Assembly (NCBI GenBank): GCA_965232165.1
Contig: CBDDOY010000002.1
Location: 868,001 to 932,000 of the forward strand
Direction of reading: 5' to 3'
Length of the DNA: 64,000 bases
From: UBA2779 sp965232165
GTDB taxonomy: Bacteria; Spirochaetota; Spirochaetia; DSM-2461
The notes under the pieces were generated by a model that saw nothing but the letters and a program-made list of their open reading frames with translations, did no database searches and had not been told where the DNA came from. Numbering within the stretch: position 1 is the first letter of the stretch; each line of letters begins with the position of its first letter. The position numbers and the translations under genes are program-made. Positions 52,804 to 61,152 of this stretch are shown one piece after another.

Positions 52804-55143
52804 GTGTGTTTGAGCATCAATACTTTTATTCAATCCACCCTGAAACACTCTAAACTCATCATAATACTCACAATCCTGATGACGGCATTCATGGCCTGGC
52901 GGTCAACGAAAATCGGGATCGATACCGATATCAACAACACCCTCATGCCAAAGCAGAATGCCCGAATAGAAGAACTGCAGAAACAACTGGGCGTCGTAGA
53001 GGAAACGAAAAACTACCTCTTTTTAAGCATTTACGGATATGATCTTTATGATTTAACCATCCTTCAGACCTTTCAGAATACCATCGATGACATACTCAAA
53101 ATCCCCGAATTAGAGGCGGCATTGACACCCTTCAATTTCATTTCATTTCAGGTCAGAAACAGACAAATTCTTCCCGCAATGATTTCCCCTACAGGCAGGG
53201 CTCCCGGCACAGCAGAAGAGCTGAAAATATTCGAAGAGAAGATCAAGGAGAGTTCGTTAACAGAAAATTTTGTCGCCGCCGACCATGGAAGAATTCTTAC
53301 GGCAGTATTCCTGAATTCATTCGTAGAGGACCGCAACACATTCGTTTCGGCATTTAACGCCGCCGTTAAACCATTGCAGGAAGTGGTGACGGTGAATTAT
53401 ACCGGAGAAGCGTTGTTCCAGGAGCGTATTTCATACTACCTGATAAGAGATTTCTCCATATTATTAGTACTGGCCATCATTGCCATTTCGACAATTTTCT
53501 GGCTCAGCTTCCGTTCTATGAGAGCCGTCTTATTACCGCTAATGGTTGTTGTTATCGGGGCGATATGGTCTTTGGGCTTCATGGCTGTCATAGGGTACAA
53601 AATAACAGTCCTAACCGTTATCGTCCCTTCCTTGGTGCTTACCATTGGCAGCTCATATACCATTCACATACTCAATGAATATAATCGATTAGGGCATAGC
53701 GCCAGCAAAGAGAGAATAGAATGGCTGGCCGGCGCCGTTGAACATGTCATCCGGACTATCATCGTCGCTGCACTTACAACGATGATTTGTTTCTTGAGTT
53801 TATTAATCACAAGACTGAAGCCACTGCAGGAATTCGGCTTAGCCATCAGTCTTGGAATTTTCTTCTGTGCCGTACTCTCGCTTTTCTTTCTTCCGGCCAT
53901 CCTATACCATCTCAAAGACCCCTCCATTCATCAGCGCAACAGGGTTAAAACAGGTTGGCTGACCATAACAGTAGGCAAACTGGGCGAATGGGCGCGGCGA
54001 AAGCATTATACAGTTTTTATCATATTTATTTCTTTAATGATTTCTTTCATCCTAATCCACCCCTATATCCTTCACCAATCAGATTACTTCTCCTATTTTC
54101 CATCAGACGATCCTATAATAATTGGAAGCCGATTTGTTAACCGGCACAGTGGCGGATCACAGACTTTCAACATCACATTGACGGCAAAAAACAAACAAAA
54201 AGACTATTTCTTGAGCCCGGAGATTCTGCTGAAGGTAGACCAGTTTGAAACAGTTCTCGATACACATCCCTCAATAACCAACAAACTGTCATTCAATGGT
54301 ATTCTTAGGGCCATGAACAAATCCGTTAATGGAACAGAAGCCATTCCCAAATCACGTGGATTAATCCTACTGCTCTATCGCTATTTCAGAATAATTCCTG
54401 AAGACAAGGTTGCATTTGGTCAGGAATCGGTCATTATCAACAAGGACGCTTCCCGCATAACCATCTATCTGAAGCTGGCGGACACCGAAACTTTCAGCAT
54501 GATCAATGAGGACGGGATGAGAGAATTCCTGGATTTTGTCAATAAAGAAATACAAGATTCCTTCGGTGAATCGGTGGAAACCGTGCTATGGGGGAATACA
54601 CTGCTGGTTCTGGATTCTTCCCGATTAATCAAAGAAGATCAGCTCCGGTCAACCTTGATTTCCATTATTCTTGGGCTGATAATTATATGGCTGTTCTTTC
54701 ATTCATTCATTTACAGTTTCATGGCCCTTATCCCCCTATTGAGCGGTATTTTCTTTTATTTCATCACTCTCTATATATTTAAGATTCCCTTGGATATGAC
54801 AACAATACTTGTCACAAATGTTACTGTCGGCGTCGGGCTAGATGATGCCGTTCATTTCCTTCTCCAGTACCGAAAGCAGCGTGCTCAAGAGCCGTATGAA
54901 CAGGCCCTTTTATCCACTCTGAGCTTTACAGGGAGGCCCATAGTTCTTACCACATTGTCCCTGGTTTCAGGACTTCTTGTCCTCTGCTTTGCCAGCTTCA
55001 GACCTGTCATATTCTTTGGATTCCTTATTGCCGGAACATTGTTCTCGGCTATGATAGGCACTGTTGTATTCATTCCATCCGCCATTACTTTCTATGAAAA
55101 ATTCCGCGTCTTCATGGAACGGAGCGCCTCTTCCAAGAATTAA
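52804..55143 (+). CDS. RND/MMPL-family transporter
   Basis: A 779-residue membrane protein: one helix at the N-terminus (LIIILTILMTAFMAW), a periplasmic loop (DTDINNTLMPKQNARIEELQ), a five-helix bundle around residues 210-370 (LLPLMVVVIGAIWSLGFMAV; VTVLTVIVPSLVLTIGSSYTI with HILNEY), a second periplasmic domain and a second bundle after 610 (TILVTNVTVGVGLDDAVHFL). The duplicated SSD/RND layout matches MMPL-type lipid or hydrophobe exporters. The start is GTG 52804, or TTG 52810, which has better spacing to GAGGTG. Substrate unknown. Confidence 0.85.
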   Translation: MCLSINTFIQSTLKHSKLIIILTILMTAFMAWRSTKIGIDTDINNTLMPKQNARIEELQKQLGVVEETKNYLFLSIYGYDLYDLTILQTFQNTIDDILKIPELEAALTPFNFISFQVRNRQILPAMISPTGRAPGTAEELKIFEEKIKESSLTENFVAADHGRILTAVFLNSFVEDRNTFVSAFNAAVKPLQEVVTVNYTGEALFQERISYYLIRDFSILLVLAIIAISTIFWLSFRSMRAVLLPLMVVVIGAIWSLGFMAVIGYKITVLTVIVPSLVLTIGSSYTIHILNEYNRLGHSASKERIEWLAGAVEHVIRTIIVAALTTMICFLSLLITRLKPLQEFGLAISLGIFFCAVLSLFFLPAILYHLKDPSIHQRNRVKTGWLTITVGKLGEWARRKHYTVFIIFISLMISFILIHPYILHQSDYFSYFPSDDPIIIGSRFVNRHSGGSQTFNITLTAKNKQKDYFLSPEILLKVDQFETVLDTHPSITNKLSFNGILRAMNKSVNGTEAIPKSRGLILLLYRYFRIIPEDKVAFGQESVIINKDASRITIYLKLADTETFSMINEDGMREFLDFVNKEIQDSFGESVETVLWGNTLLVLDSSRLIKEDQLRSTLISIILGLIIIWLFFHSFIYSFMALIPLLSGIFFYFITLYIFKIPLDMTTILVTNVTVGVGLDDAVHFLLQYRKQRAQEPYEQALLSTLSFTGRPIVLTTLSLVSGLLVLCFASFRPVIFFGFLIAGTLFSAMIGTVVFIPSAITFYEKFRVFMERSASSKN

Positions 55144-55234
55144 TATATCCTGAATAATTCAGCGAAAAAAAGGAAATGCAAAAAACTCCTCGTCCTATCG
55201 CCGATACCCTGGTGTTCCGTAAATTCCTAGAATC

Positions 55235-55360
55235 AGTATCTGGGCGCACCCCTTCGGGTCGGGCTTTCCGCTCCAATGCCTTATCCTGGCAGCCTGACCC
55301 CCCGGCTCATTGCCAATCGCCGGGGCTGCCAGCGGCATTTCCGCTGCAATCCCTTGCGCG
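55235..55360 (+). repeat. Intergenic repeat family R, copy 4
   Basis: GTATCTGGGCGCACCCCTTC to GCTGCAATCCCTTGCGC; same family as at 5997, 9141 and 16353. It ends 22 bp before MITE copy G. Confidence 0.75.
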
Positions 55361-55381
55361 ACTATCGTCATACTGAATTAT

Positions 55382-55546
55382 GGGCACCTCTAAGAAACAG
55401 CTTCAGGAAATTGACGAAGAAATTTTTTGTCGATACAAGGCGGCAAAAGCTAAGGGCGCAGCTTAAGCTTAGTTGAGTATTTTGACAACGCAGTAGCGGC
55501 GGAAAAGTTCGAGTCAAGAACTAAATGGGGTTTTTTAGAGGTGCCC
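55382..55546 (+). mobile_element. MITE family 1, copy G
   Basis: 165 bp with consensus ends and a perfect 4-bp duplication TTAT (55378-55381 and 55547-55550). It lies 50 bp outside the left end of the integrated element. Confidence 0.86.
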
Positions 55547-55596
55547 TTATATCGTGTACAGCACAAAGAAGACTGTGGGCCCAACTCAGCAGGGGA

Positions 55597-55611
55597 CAGT
55601 ATGGCCCCTGC
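55597..55611 (+). other. attL core of the integrated element
   Basis: CAGTATGGCCCCTGC, inside an inverted repeat (GCAGGGG 55589-55595 and CCCCTGC 55605-55611). The integrase gene starts about 190 bp inward, the usual position. Confidence 0.65.
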
Positions 55612-55750
55612 CAGTGCTTTTCCGGCAGTCCGAGAGGGCGGGTTTTTTGTTTCCTGATAAAGATTTAGCCAAAACGTTAAAATCTATCACTGGCTAGCTA
55701 TTGCCATAAATACCCCGTTCCTGTATGATTGTTGTATGATGAAATAGCAG

Positions 55751-55763
55751 GTTCCGCCGGAAC
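55751..55763. promoter_or_regulatory. Perfect palindrome upstream of int
   Basis: GTTCCGCCGGAAC, a 13-base dyad with a central C, 36 bp before the integrase start. It has the form of a repressor operator; the binder is unknown. Confidence 0.35.
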
Positions 55764-55798
55764 TTTCTATTCTCGGATTGACTGATCAGGAGGTTCCA

Positions 55799-56854
55799 AT
55801 GGGAATAAAGGTTAGGGCTTGCCGTGGCCGTTTGTATTTAGATGTTTACCAGCAGGGCAGGCGATGGAGTGAATATCTGGGGATGGCGGCGGACGGGCCG
55901 GGGGCCAAAGGCCGCTGGGAACTGGCAGAACAGATTAAAATACAGAGGGAGTATCAACTCATAGCGCAGGCGCACAATCTGCCAGACCCGACCGCCAGGC
56001 ATATACCGCTAATGGAGTATGCCCGGGAGCTTGCGGCGGACATGCCCCCAAAGAATACAGTCCCGAAGTCCTTGCGATACCTTGACGGATACGCAGGGGG
56101 AATACACCTACAGGCAATCAATGAAAGATGGCTGGAAGGCTACCAGAAGTACTTGCAGAAACAGCCCGCACTGGCGGCGGCCACACAGGCTAAATACTAT
56201 GCGGCTATTGTCCAGATACTTCATACCGCTGTGAGAGACCGACTAATTCCAAGGAACCCGGCGGATGCTGTCAAAGGGATGAAGACCCCGGAGCCGCATA
56301 AGGTGTTCCTAACCGCCGATGAACTTGGACGGCTTGCGGCGGCTCCCATCGGGGGGAAGCTGGGGGCGGAAGTTAAACGGGCATTCCTCTTTGGAGCGTT
56401 CACCGGGCTTAGAGTATCCGACCTGCGCGGCTTAAAGTGGGCGGATATTGACCGGGAAAAAAAAGCAATAGCCAGGAGGCAGGAGAAAACCGGGCGGATC
56501 GTCAACATCCCGCTACATCCGTCTGCATGGGAGCTGCTGGATACCGGCCAGCTACACAATAGAATAGAGGCAGTCTTTCCACTGTTAACTACTAAGGCAA
56601 ACACTAACGGCTATATCAATAAGTGGGCAGTAGCGGCTGGAATCGACAAGCCGATTGGTTGGCATACTGCAAGGCATACGTTCGCAGTACTGACGCTGGA
56701 AGGCGGGGCGGACTTCTACACGGTAAGCAAGCTGATGGGGCACTCCAAGCCTGGAACCACGGCGGTATATGCAAAGGCCACCGATGGAATGCTGAAAAAA
56801 GCCATTGACGGCTTGCCGGCGCTTGAGCACAAGGCCCAAGGGGACAGCAAGTGA
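55799..56854 (+). CDS. int: Tyrosine-family site-specific integrase
   Basis: A 351-residue recombinase. The N-terminal 70 residues are an arm-binding-like beta region (KVRACRGRLYLDVYQQGRRW); a SAM-like core-binding domain follows (about 85-155); the catalytic domain holds R205 (FTGLRVSDLRGLKWADID), H289-x-x-R292 (WHTARHTF), H315 (MGHS) and nucleophile Y324 (AVYAKATD). All are present, so it should be active. I start at ATG 55799, which has GGAGG 6 bp upstream; the frame is open slightly further from a TTG. The stop overlaps the next gene's GTG (GTGA). Confidence 0.92.
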   Translation: MGIKVRACRGRLYLDVYQQGRRWSEYLGMAADGPGAKGRWELAEQIKIQREYQLIAQAHNLPDPTARHIPLMEYARELAADMPPKNTVPKSLRYLDGYAGGIHLQAINERWLEGYQKYLQKQPALAAATQAKYYAAIVQILHTAVRDRLIPRNPADAVKGMKTPEPHKVFLTADELGRLAAAPIGGKLGAEVKRAFLFGAFTGLRVSDLRGLKWADIDREKKAIARRQEKTGRIVNIPLHPSAWELLDTGQLHNRIEAVFPLLTTKANTNGYINKWAVAAGIDKPIGWHTARHTFAVLTLEGGADFYTVSKLMGHSKPGTTAVYAKATDGMLKKAIDGLPALEHKAQGDSK

Positions 56855-57612
56855 CACAGGACGAAGTACGAAAACAGCTAGAGGCCGAAGGCCTTGTATC
56901 ATTACAGGACGGGCTGGAGGGCGTCGCAAAAATAAAACCCGGAACATACCTTACAGCCAGACGCCGGCTGGACAACAGGCTTTCTGTGGGCGCAGATGTT
57001 CCGGACGGGGCAATCTATATCAAAGACGGCGACCTTACGACATACGGTCCATTTTCGGACATGGGAGAAGTGACCGAAGCCCTTGCCGATATTGCTGTCA
57101 AGGATCAGTACAGGACTCTTTTAATGAAGCTGCATGACTTAAGAAAGTTAAATGAAGCCTGGGAAACGGCTCTACGGGAAAATCAGCGTGACAGACTGCC
57201 GGCCTACATACATAAAATGGATCGGCTGGAGGCGGAAATAGAAGAGCTGAAGGCAAGTATGGAACCCGGCAATGATACCGCAAGCCCTGACCAGCCAGAA
57301 CCGCAGCCCGAATTTGACAGCGAACTTTTACAGCGGTTAAAACACATGGGGCTTCATTGTAATGAAGCTGCACAGATGCTAAAAGGAGAATTATCCCCCC
57401 CTCTGGAATGGCGACACGCAAATGCAGACTTGAGCAGACTGTATAGCTTTCTCGTACTGGAAAGATATACGGGCATGAGCAAAAAGCGTTTCATTGAACA
57501 GTTTACAAAAAACGGGACAAAAATAAATTACCATTCAGTAAGGCATAATGGAAATGGGATAGGCCTTTTTTTCTTCAAGGAATTGGTGAACTGTTCCGTG
57601 AATTCTTCATAA
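56851..57612 (+). CDS. Unknown protein co-translated with the integrase
   Basis: A 253-residue acidic protein, GTG start overlapping the int stop. The first 70 residues look beta-rich (YLTARRRLDNRLSVGADVPD, AIYIKDGDLTTYGPF). A coiled-coil stretch follows at about 85-145 (LHDLRKLNEAWETALRENQR). The C-terminal quarter is helical (YRMSKKRFIEQFTKN-like segment). I recognise no family; position suggests a role in integration control, replication or interference with a helper phage, all untested. Confidence 0.7.
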   Translation: MTQDEVRKQLEAEGLVSLQDGLEGVAKIKPGTYLTARRRLDNRLSVGADVPDGAIYIKDGDLTTYGPFSDMGEVTEALADIAVKDQYRTLLMKLHDLRKLNEAWETALRENQRDRLPAYIHKMDRLEAEIEELKASMEPGNDTASPDQPEPQPEFDSELLQRLKHMGLHCNEAAQMLKGELSPPLEWRHANADLSRLYSFLVLERYTGMSKKRFIEQFTKNGTKINYHSVRHNGNGIGLFFFKELVNCSVNSS

Positions 57613-57690
57613 ATGGGCTAGCTATGTATATAGTTCCCAATTAATTCATGACAAAAACAGCTAATATCCAGCAGTAAATAACTTAAGGCC

Positions 57691-57750
57691 CATACAACTT
57701 TATACATATTTTCATACAACCTTATACAACTTCATGCAACCTTATGCGCA
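57691..57750 (+). repeat. Direct-repeat block (iteron-like)
   Basis: Repeated TACAACTTTA, TACAACCTTA, TACAACTTCA and TGCAACCTTA at about 10-16 bp intervals in an AT-rich gap between orf253 and the excisionase-type gene. Helically spaced repeats suggest a cooperative protein-binding site, either Xis/regulator or replication initiator. Confidence 0.5.
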
Positions 57751-57822
57751 AAGCATTTAAGAACATTTACGTTACTAAAAACAGCCCGTATCATTCCATC
57801 CAGTCCAATGGAGGGGCTGAAT

Positions 57823-58059
57823 ATGGATACCAATACATACGTAGATGCAGGCGAGGCCGCGGCAATTCTTAAATGCACGGTGAATTATATTTACAAACTA
57901 ACGTGTCATAAAAAACTGCCCCACTTCAAACCTGCGCGGCGCAAGCTGTTAATTAAGCTTGATGACCTTCAGGCCTTTGTCGAACAGACAAGAGTCCCCA
58001 CGGCACAGGAGACCGAGGGACAGGCGGCCAGGCTGGCACGGGCCGGGGCTAAGCGGTGA
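57823..58059 (+). CDS. xis: Excisionase-type helix-turn-helix protein
   Basis: A 78-residue protein of the MerR-like HTH_17/excisionase type: YVDAGEAAAILKCTVNYIYK then LTCHKKLPHFKPARRKLLIK and LDDLQAFVE. Such proteins bend DNA for excision or act as regulators. I start at ATG 57823 because GGAGGGG lies 6 bp upstream; an in-frame ATG 15 bp before has no ribosome site. The C-terminal 20 residues are Ala/Arg-rich and probably flexible. Confidence 0.8.
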   Translation: MDTNTYVDAGEAAAILKCTVNYIYKLTCHKKLPHFKPARRKLLIKLDDLQAFVEQTRVPTAQETEGQAARLARAGAKR

Positions 58060-58063
58060 AGGC

Positions 58064-58090
58064 AAAAAAAACCCCGCCGGGCGGGCGGGG
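58064..58090 (-). terminator. GC-rich hairpin next to an A-run
   Basis: CCCCGCC (58072-58078), five-base loop, GGCGGGG (58084-58090), with eight A before it on the plus strand. Read on the minus strand it is a hairpin followed by a U-run, a terminator for leftward transcription into the element. Confidence 0.5.
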
Positions 58091-58119
58091 CACATTAAAA
58101 ACTATAGGCTGTACCTAAT

Positions 58120-60540
58120 ATGGGCAGTATTATATCAAACCGCCAGAATAATGACAAGGATATTTTTAAGCTAGCCCGGGAAGCGATAACACCGGGGCTG
58201 ATACAGTCCTATATTCCTGGCCTTACGCTGTCCGGGGACGGCAGGGAGCTGACAGGATGCGCACCCTGCAGAGACGATAAACACCCGTCATTTTCTATAA
58301 ATACCGGAACCGGGGCATGGTTCGACCATGCAACAGGAGACGGGGGAAGCTTCACAGACCTTGTGGCAAGGATTAAGGGGCTGGAGCCGCTGGAAGCCGC
58401 AAAGCTGATAGCCGGCGAACCACCCTCTCCGCAAAATAGAGTTAGTTTTACCCGTCCTAAGCGTCCTAATGGAATCGATGCATGTAAAGCCGACTTGCCC
58501 TTCTTGCAGGCCTGGCTGTCCAAGCCAGGGTACCGGGATAATCTGGGAACACTGCAGGCACTGTACACCTACCCGCTGGATATACCTCCATGGCCGTTTG
58601 TTGTGGCAAGGTTTGCCAGAGACGGGGGAAAGCTGATTATGCCCTACTATCTTACAAAAACAAAAGAAGGCTGGAAGTCTGGATACCCCCCACAGTACGG
58701 AGACGGCGGGCGACCGCTGTACAGGCGGGGCGGCTCTGGAAGCCTCTGGGCGGGGAAAGTCTTTATTGTAGAAGGTGAAAAATGCGCTGACGCAATCGCC
58801 AGTATGTCCGGGGCTGTAGCTGTCACCTGGGCGGGCGGATGCAATGCGGCGGACAAATCAGACTGGACACTGTTTCAAGACGGAAATTTTCAAGACGGAA
58901 ATAGCCGCATAATCCTCTGGCCGGATAATGACGAACCCGGATTAAAAGCCATGAAAAAAATAGCCGGAATATTAAGAGATTTAGGCGTGAAGATTGAAAA
59001 ACTGATGGACATAAACCCGGCCAAGCCAAAAGGCTGGGACGTTGCAGACGGCAGGGAGGAGGGGGAAGACCTGGAGAAATATGTAGAGACTTTCCGGGGA
59101 ATATCGGATATGGAGCTTATAGCAGAAGAAAAGCAGGAGACAAAAAACACTGCTTTCCCTATCCCTGAAATCGTGGAGAAGTACGGCGAACCCATGCGCT
59201 TAGGTGAGGGCAGGATTAAAAACTTTAATCAGCATTACTGGGGGATGGCGGCCATGTACGACAAGATACAGGTCTACGAGCCAAACGAGCGGGTCATTTA
59301 CAGATACGACACGGAGAGAGGCCTCTATTCTCCAGTTTATGACGAAGCTCTTCAACAGGAAATCGCAGAGTACATGTTGATAATAAGCCGCAAAGAAAAA
59401 ATAGCGGCACTTACAAACCGATCCCATGAAAAACTTAACAACTGCCTAAAACAGGTAAAAGGCCTTACCAGCCGTCCGGGAATATTTGAGACCGGCAGGG
59501 AAAAAGAATACCTGCACTTTGAAAATGAAATGCTGGAGCTTGAGACCATGAAGCTAAAGCCGTTTAGCCCTGACTACTATTCACGCAATCAATGCCCTTT
59601 CAAGTACGAACCCGGGGCGCAATGCCCGAAATTTAACGAGTTTATCAATTCTGCCATGAGTCCAGATGATGCGCTGATTGTGCAAAAATATATGGGCGTA
59701 TGCCTGCTGGGCGTGAACCTGCCGCAAAGGTTCCTAATCCTGACCGGCGGGGCGGGAAAAGGAAAGTCCCAGCTTTCCAATATATTTCAGATGCTGATAG
59801 GCAAAGACAACTGCTGTCAATTAAGAACCGAACATCTGGCAGGACGCTTTGAACTATACCGCTTTGTAGGGAAAACTCTTTTAATTGGCGTGGACGTCCC
59901 GGAGAATTTTTTATCATCTAAAGGAGCAAATGTTATAAAAGCCCTAACAGGCGGCGACACGCTTACACCTGAAAAGAAGGGCAGTAGCAAAAGCTGGGAA
60001 ATTACAGGAAACTTCCCTCTCATAATAACAGCCAACACCCGGCTAAGAATCAGGCTGGAGGGAGACATAGGCGCATGGCGGCGGCGGCTGTTGATTGTTG
60101 AATATAACAAGCCAGAAGCTGAACACAAAATATATGACATCAGCCGGCGGCTAATGGAAGAGGAGGGGAGCGGTATTGTCAACTTTGCTGTCGAGGGATT
60201 GTTGATGGTGAGGGAAGATATGAAGCAATACAACACTATAGACACGCCACGGGAACAGAACGAGCGTATCAACTCGCTATTGGCGGAAAGCGAAAGCTTG
60301 AAAATCTTCTTAGAGGAATGTATACAACCGGATACTGACGGTGGAGACCTTGCCGTCGCAGAGATAGAAGCCGCTTATGCTGAATATTGCAGTGAAAAAG
60401 GCTGGAAGGCCAATAGCCTGACAGAGATTAGAAGTAAGCTGGAAGGGTTTATGCTGGAGATTCACCGGCGGCCTAGAAACCACTGTACAATCAGGGACGG
60501 AAAGAACGTTAGAGGCTTTGCAGGCGTGGCTTTCAAATGA
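58120..60540 (+). CDS. Primase-helicase, P4/D5 type, with zinc and TOPRIM-like domains
   Basis: An 806-residue replication protein. N-terminal zinc-finger-like primase region (CAPCRDDKHPSFSINTGTGA, C47 and C50), then a TOPRIM-like domain about 200-310 (VFIVEGEKCADAI, IILWPDNDEPGLKAM), then a D5_N/linker region and a superfamily 3 helicase at about 530-720 (Walker A GGAGKGKSQ; LLIGVDVPE; FPLIITANTRLRIRLEGDIG; AWRRRLLIVEY). This is the fused alpha-protein style of phage P4 and many satellites, able to initiate and unwind at the element's own origin. ATG 58120 lacks a strong ribosome site; later starts would cut the primase domain. Confidence 0.9.
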   Translation: MGSIISNRQNNDKDIFKLAREAITPGLIQSYIPGLTLSGDGRELTGCAPCRDDKHPSFSINTGTGAWFDHATGDGGSFTDLVARIKGLEPLEAAKLIAGEPPSPQNRVSFTRPKRPNGIDACKADLPFLQAWLSKPGYRDNLGTLQALYTYPLDIPPWPFVVARFARDGGKLIMPYYLTKTKEGWKSGYPPQYGDGGRPLYRRGGSGSLWAGKVFIVEGEKCADAIASMSGAVAVTWAGGCNAADKSDWTLFQDGNFQDGNSRIILWPDNDEPGLKAMKKIAGILRDLGVKIEKLMDINPAKPKGWDVADGREEGEDLEKYVETFRGISDMELIAEEKQETKNTAFPIPEIVEKYGEPMRLGEGRIKNFNQHYWGMAAMYDKIQVYEPNERVIYRYDTERGLYSPVYDEALQQEIAEYMLIISRKEKIAALTNRSHEKLNNCLKQVKGLTSRPGIFETGREKEYLHFENEMLELETMKLKPFSPDYYSRNQCPFKYEPGAQCPKFNEFINSAMSPDDALIVQKYMGVCLLGVNLPQRFLILTGGAGKGKSQLSNIFQMLIGKDNCCQLRTEHLAGRFELYRFVGKTLLIGVDVPENFLSSKGANVIKALTGGDTLTPEKKGSSKSWEITGNFPLIITANTRLRIRLEGDIGAWRRRLLIVEYNKPEAEHKIYDISRRLMEEEGSGIVNFAVEGLLMVREDMKQYNTIDTPREQNERINSLLAESESLKIFLEECIQPDTDGGDLAVAEIEAAYAEYCSEKGWKANSLTEIRSKLEGFMLEIHRRPRNHCTIRDGKNVRGFAGVAFK

Positions 60541-60561
60541 TTTGAATACCGACATTATCAG

Positions 60562-60604
60562 CTTAACAACTTAACAACGTTAACAAAATGTTAACAAAAT
60601 GTTA
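60562..60604 (+). repeat. TTAACAA iterons, candidate origin
   Basis: Four TTAACAA boxes (CTTAACAAC, TTAACAACG, TTAACAAAATG, TTAACAAAATG) in a very AT-rich 43-bp stretch just after the primase-helicase stop. P4-type replication origins carry short iterated initiator-binding sites. Confidence 0.45.
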
Positions 60605-60625
60605 GCTCCGGCCATCCGGGGACGG

Positions 60626-60707
60626 TTCTAAGTGCCCTTAAGGGTATCGAGGACGGCCAGATCGGGTTCTAAGTGCTCTTAAGGCCATCGAGGACGGCTA
60701 GGACGGG
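60626..60707 (+). repeat. Two tandem 41-bp repeats
   Basis: TTCTAAGTGCCCTTAAGG and TTCTAAGTGCTCTTAAGG begin two units (60626-60666, 60667-60707), each containing ATCGAGGACGGC. They follow the TTAACAA block and may be part of the same origin region. Confidence 0.6.
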
Positions 60708-60734
60708 TAAAAAAAACTCTTAAGAAAGTCTTTA

Positions 60735-60830
60735 GGGCTTATGCTGGAGATTCACCGAACAGCTAAGAACCATTGCACCAAGCGGGACGGCAAAAGCGTT
60801 AGGGGCTTTGCAAAGGTAACCCTATCCTGA
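60735..60830 (+). pseudogene. Remnant of a second primase-helicase C-terminus
   Basis: In frame it reads GLMLEIHRTAKNHCTKRDGK then SVRGFAKVTLS-stop, parallel to the end of the intact primase (GFMLEIHRRPRNHCTIRDGK then NVRGFAGVAFK-stop). It preserves amino acids better than bases, so it derives from a diverged homologue and is not a fresh duplicate. Confidence 0.7.
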
Positions 60831-60849
60831 CACTTTTCCAACTCCCAGC

Positions 60850-60923
60850 AAAATAGAGTTAGTTTTACCCGTCCTAGCCGTCCTAAACAGGACGCTTAGG
60901 ACGGGTGTTTTTAACTCTATTTT
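60850..60923 (+). repeat. Long inverted repeat copying a piece of the primase gene
   Basis: Two 35-bp arms (60850-60884 and 60889-60923) around AAAC. Both arms match the primase coding stretch 58433-58467 (AAAATAGAGTTAG... CGTCCTAAGCGTCCT): the left arm in sense, the right arm in antisense orientation. It would fold as a near-perfect hairpin. Confidence 0.75.
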
Positions 60924-61152
60924 AGGGGAAGCCAAAAAGCCGGGAGAATTTGCACTCCGGGGTTTTCACGCTTAGAATCTGCACTTTCGCCAGAAGAACC
61001 TAATACATAGCTAACCCAGCCCGTTGGGTTACTGGATACCCTCTTTTATTCCCATTACTGCCTCTTCATTGCATGAATAATGTTTGATTGGCAGGTTCTA
61101 TTACAATTCATTTTCTTACACTGTAAACATTTAATGAATTACAGGGAGGTTC

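Noticed and set aside
55612..55660. Terminator or small RNA just inside attL (GGGCGGGTTTTTTG)
   Set aside because: The T-run is preceded by a GC-rich stretch without a stable symmetric stem, so I could not support it.
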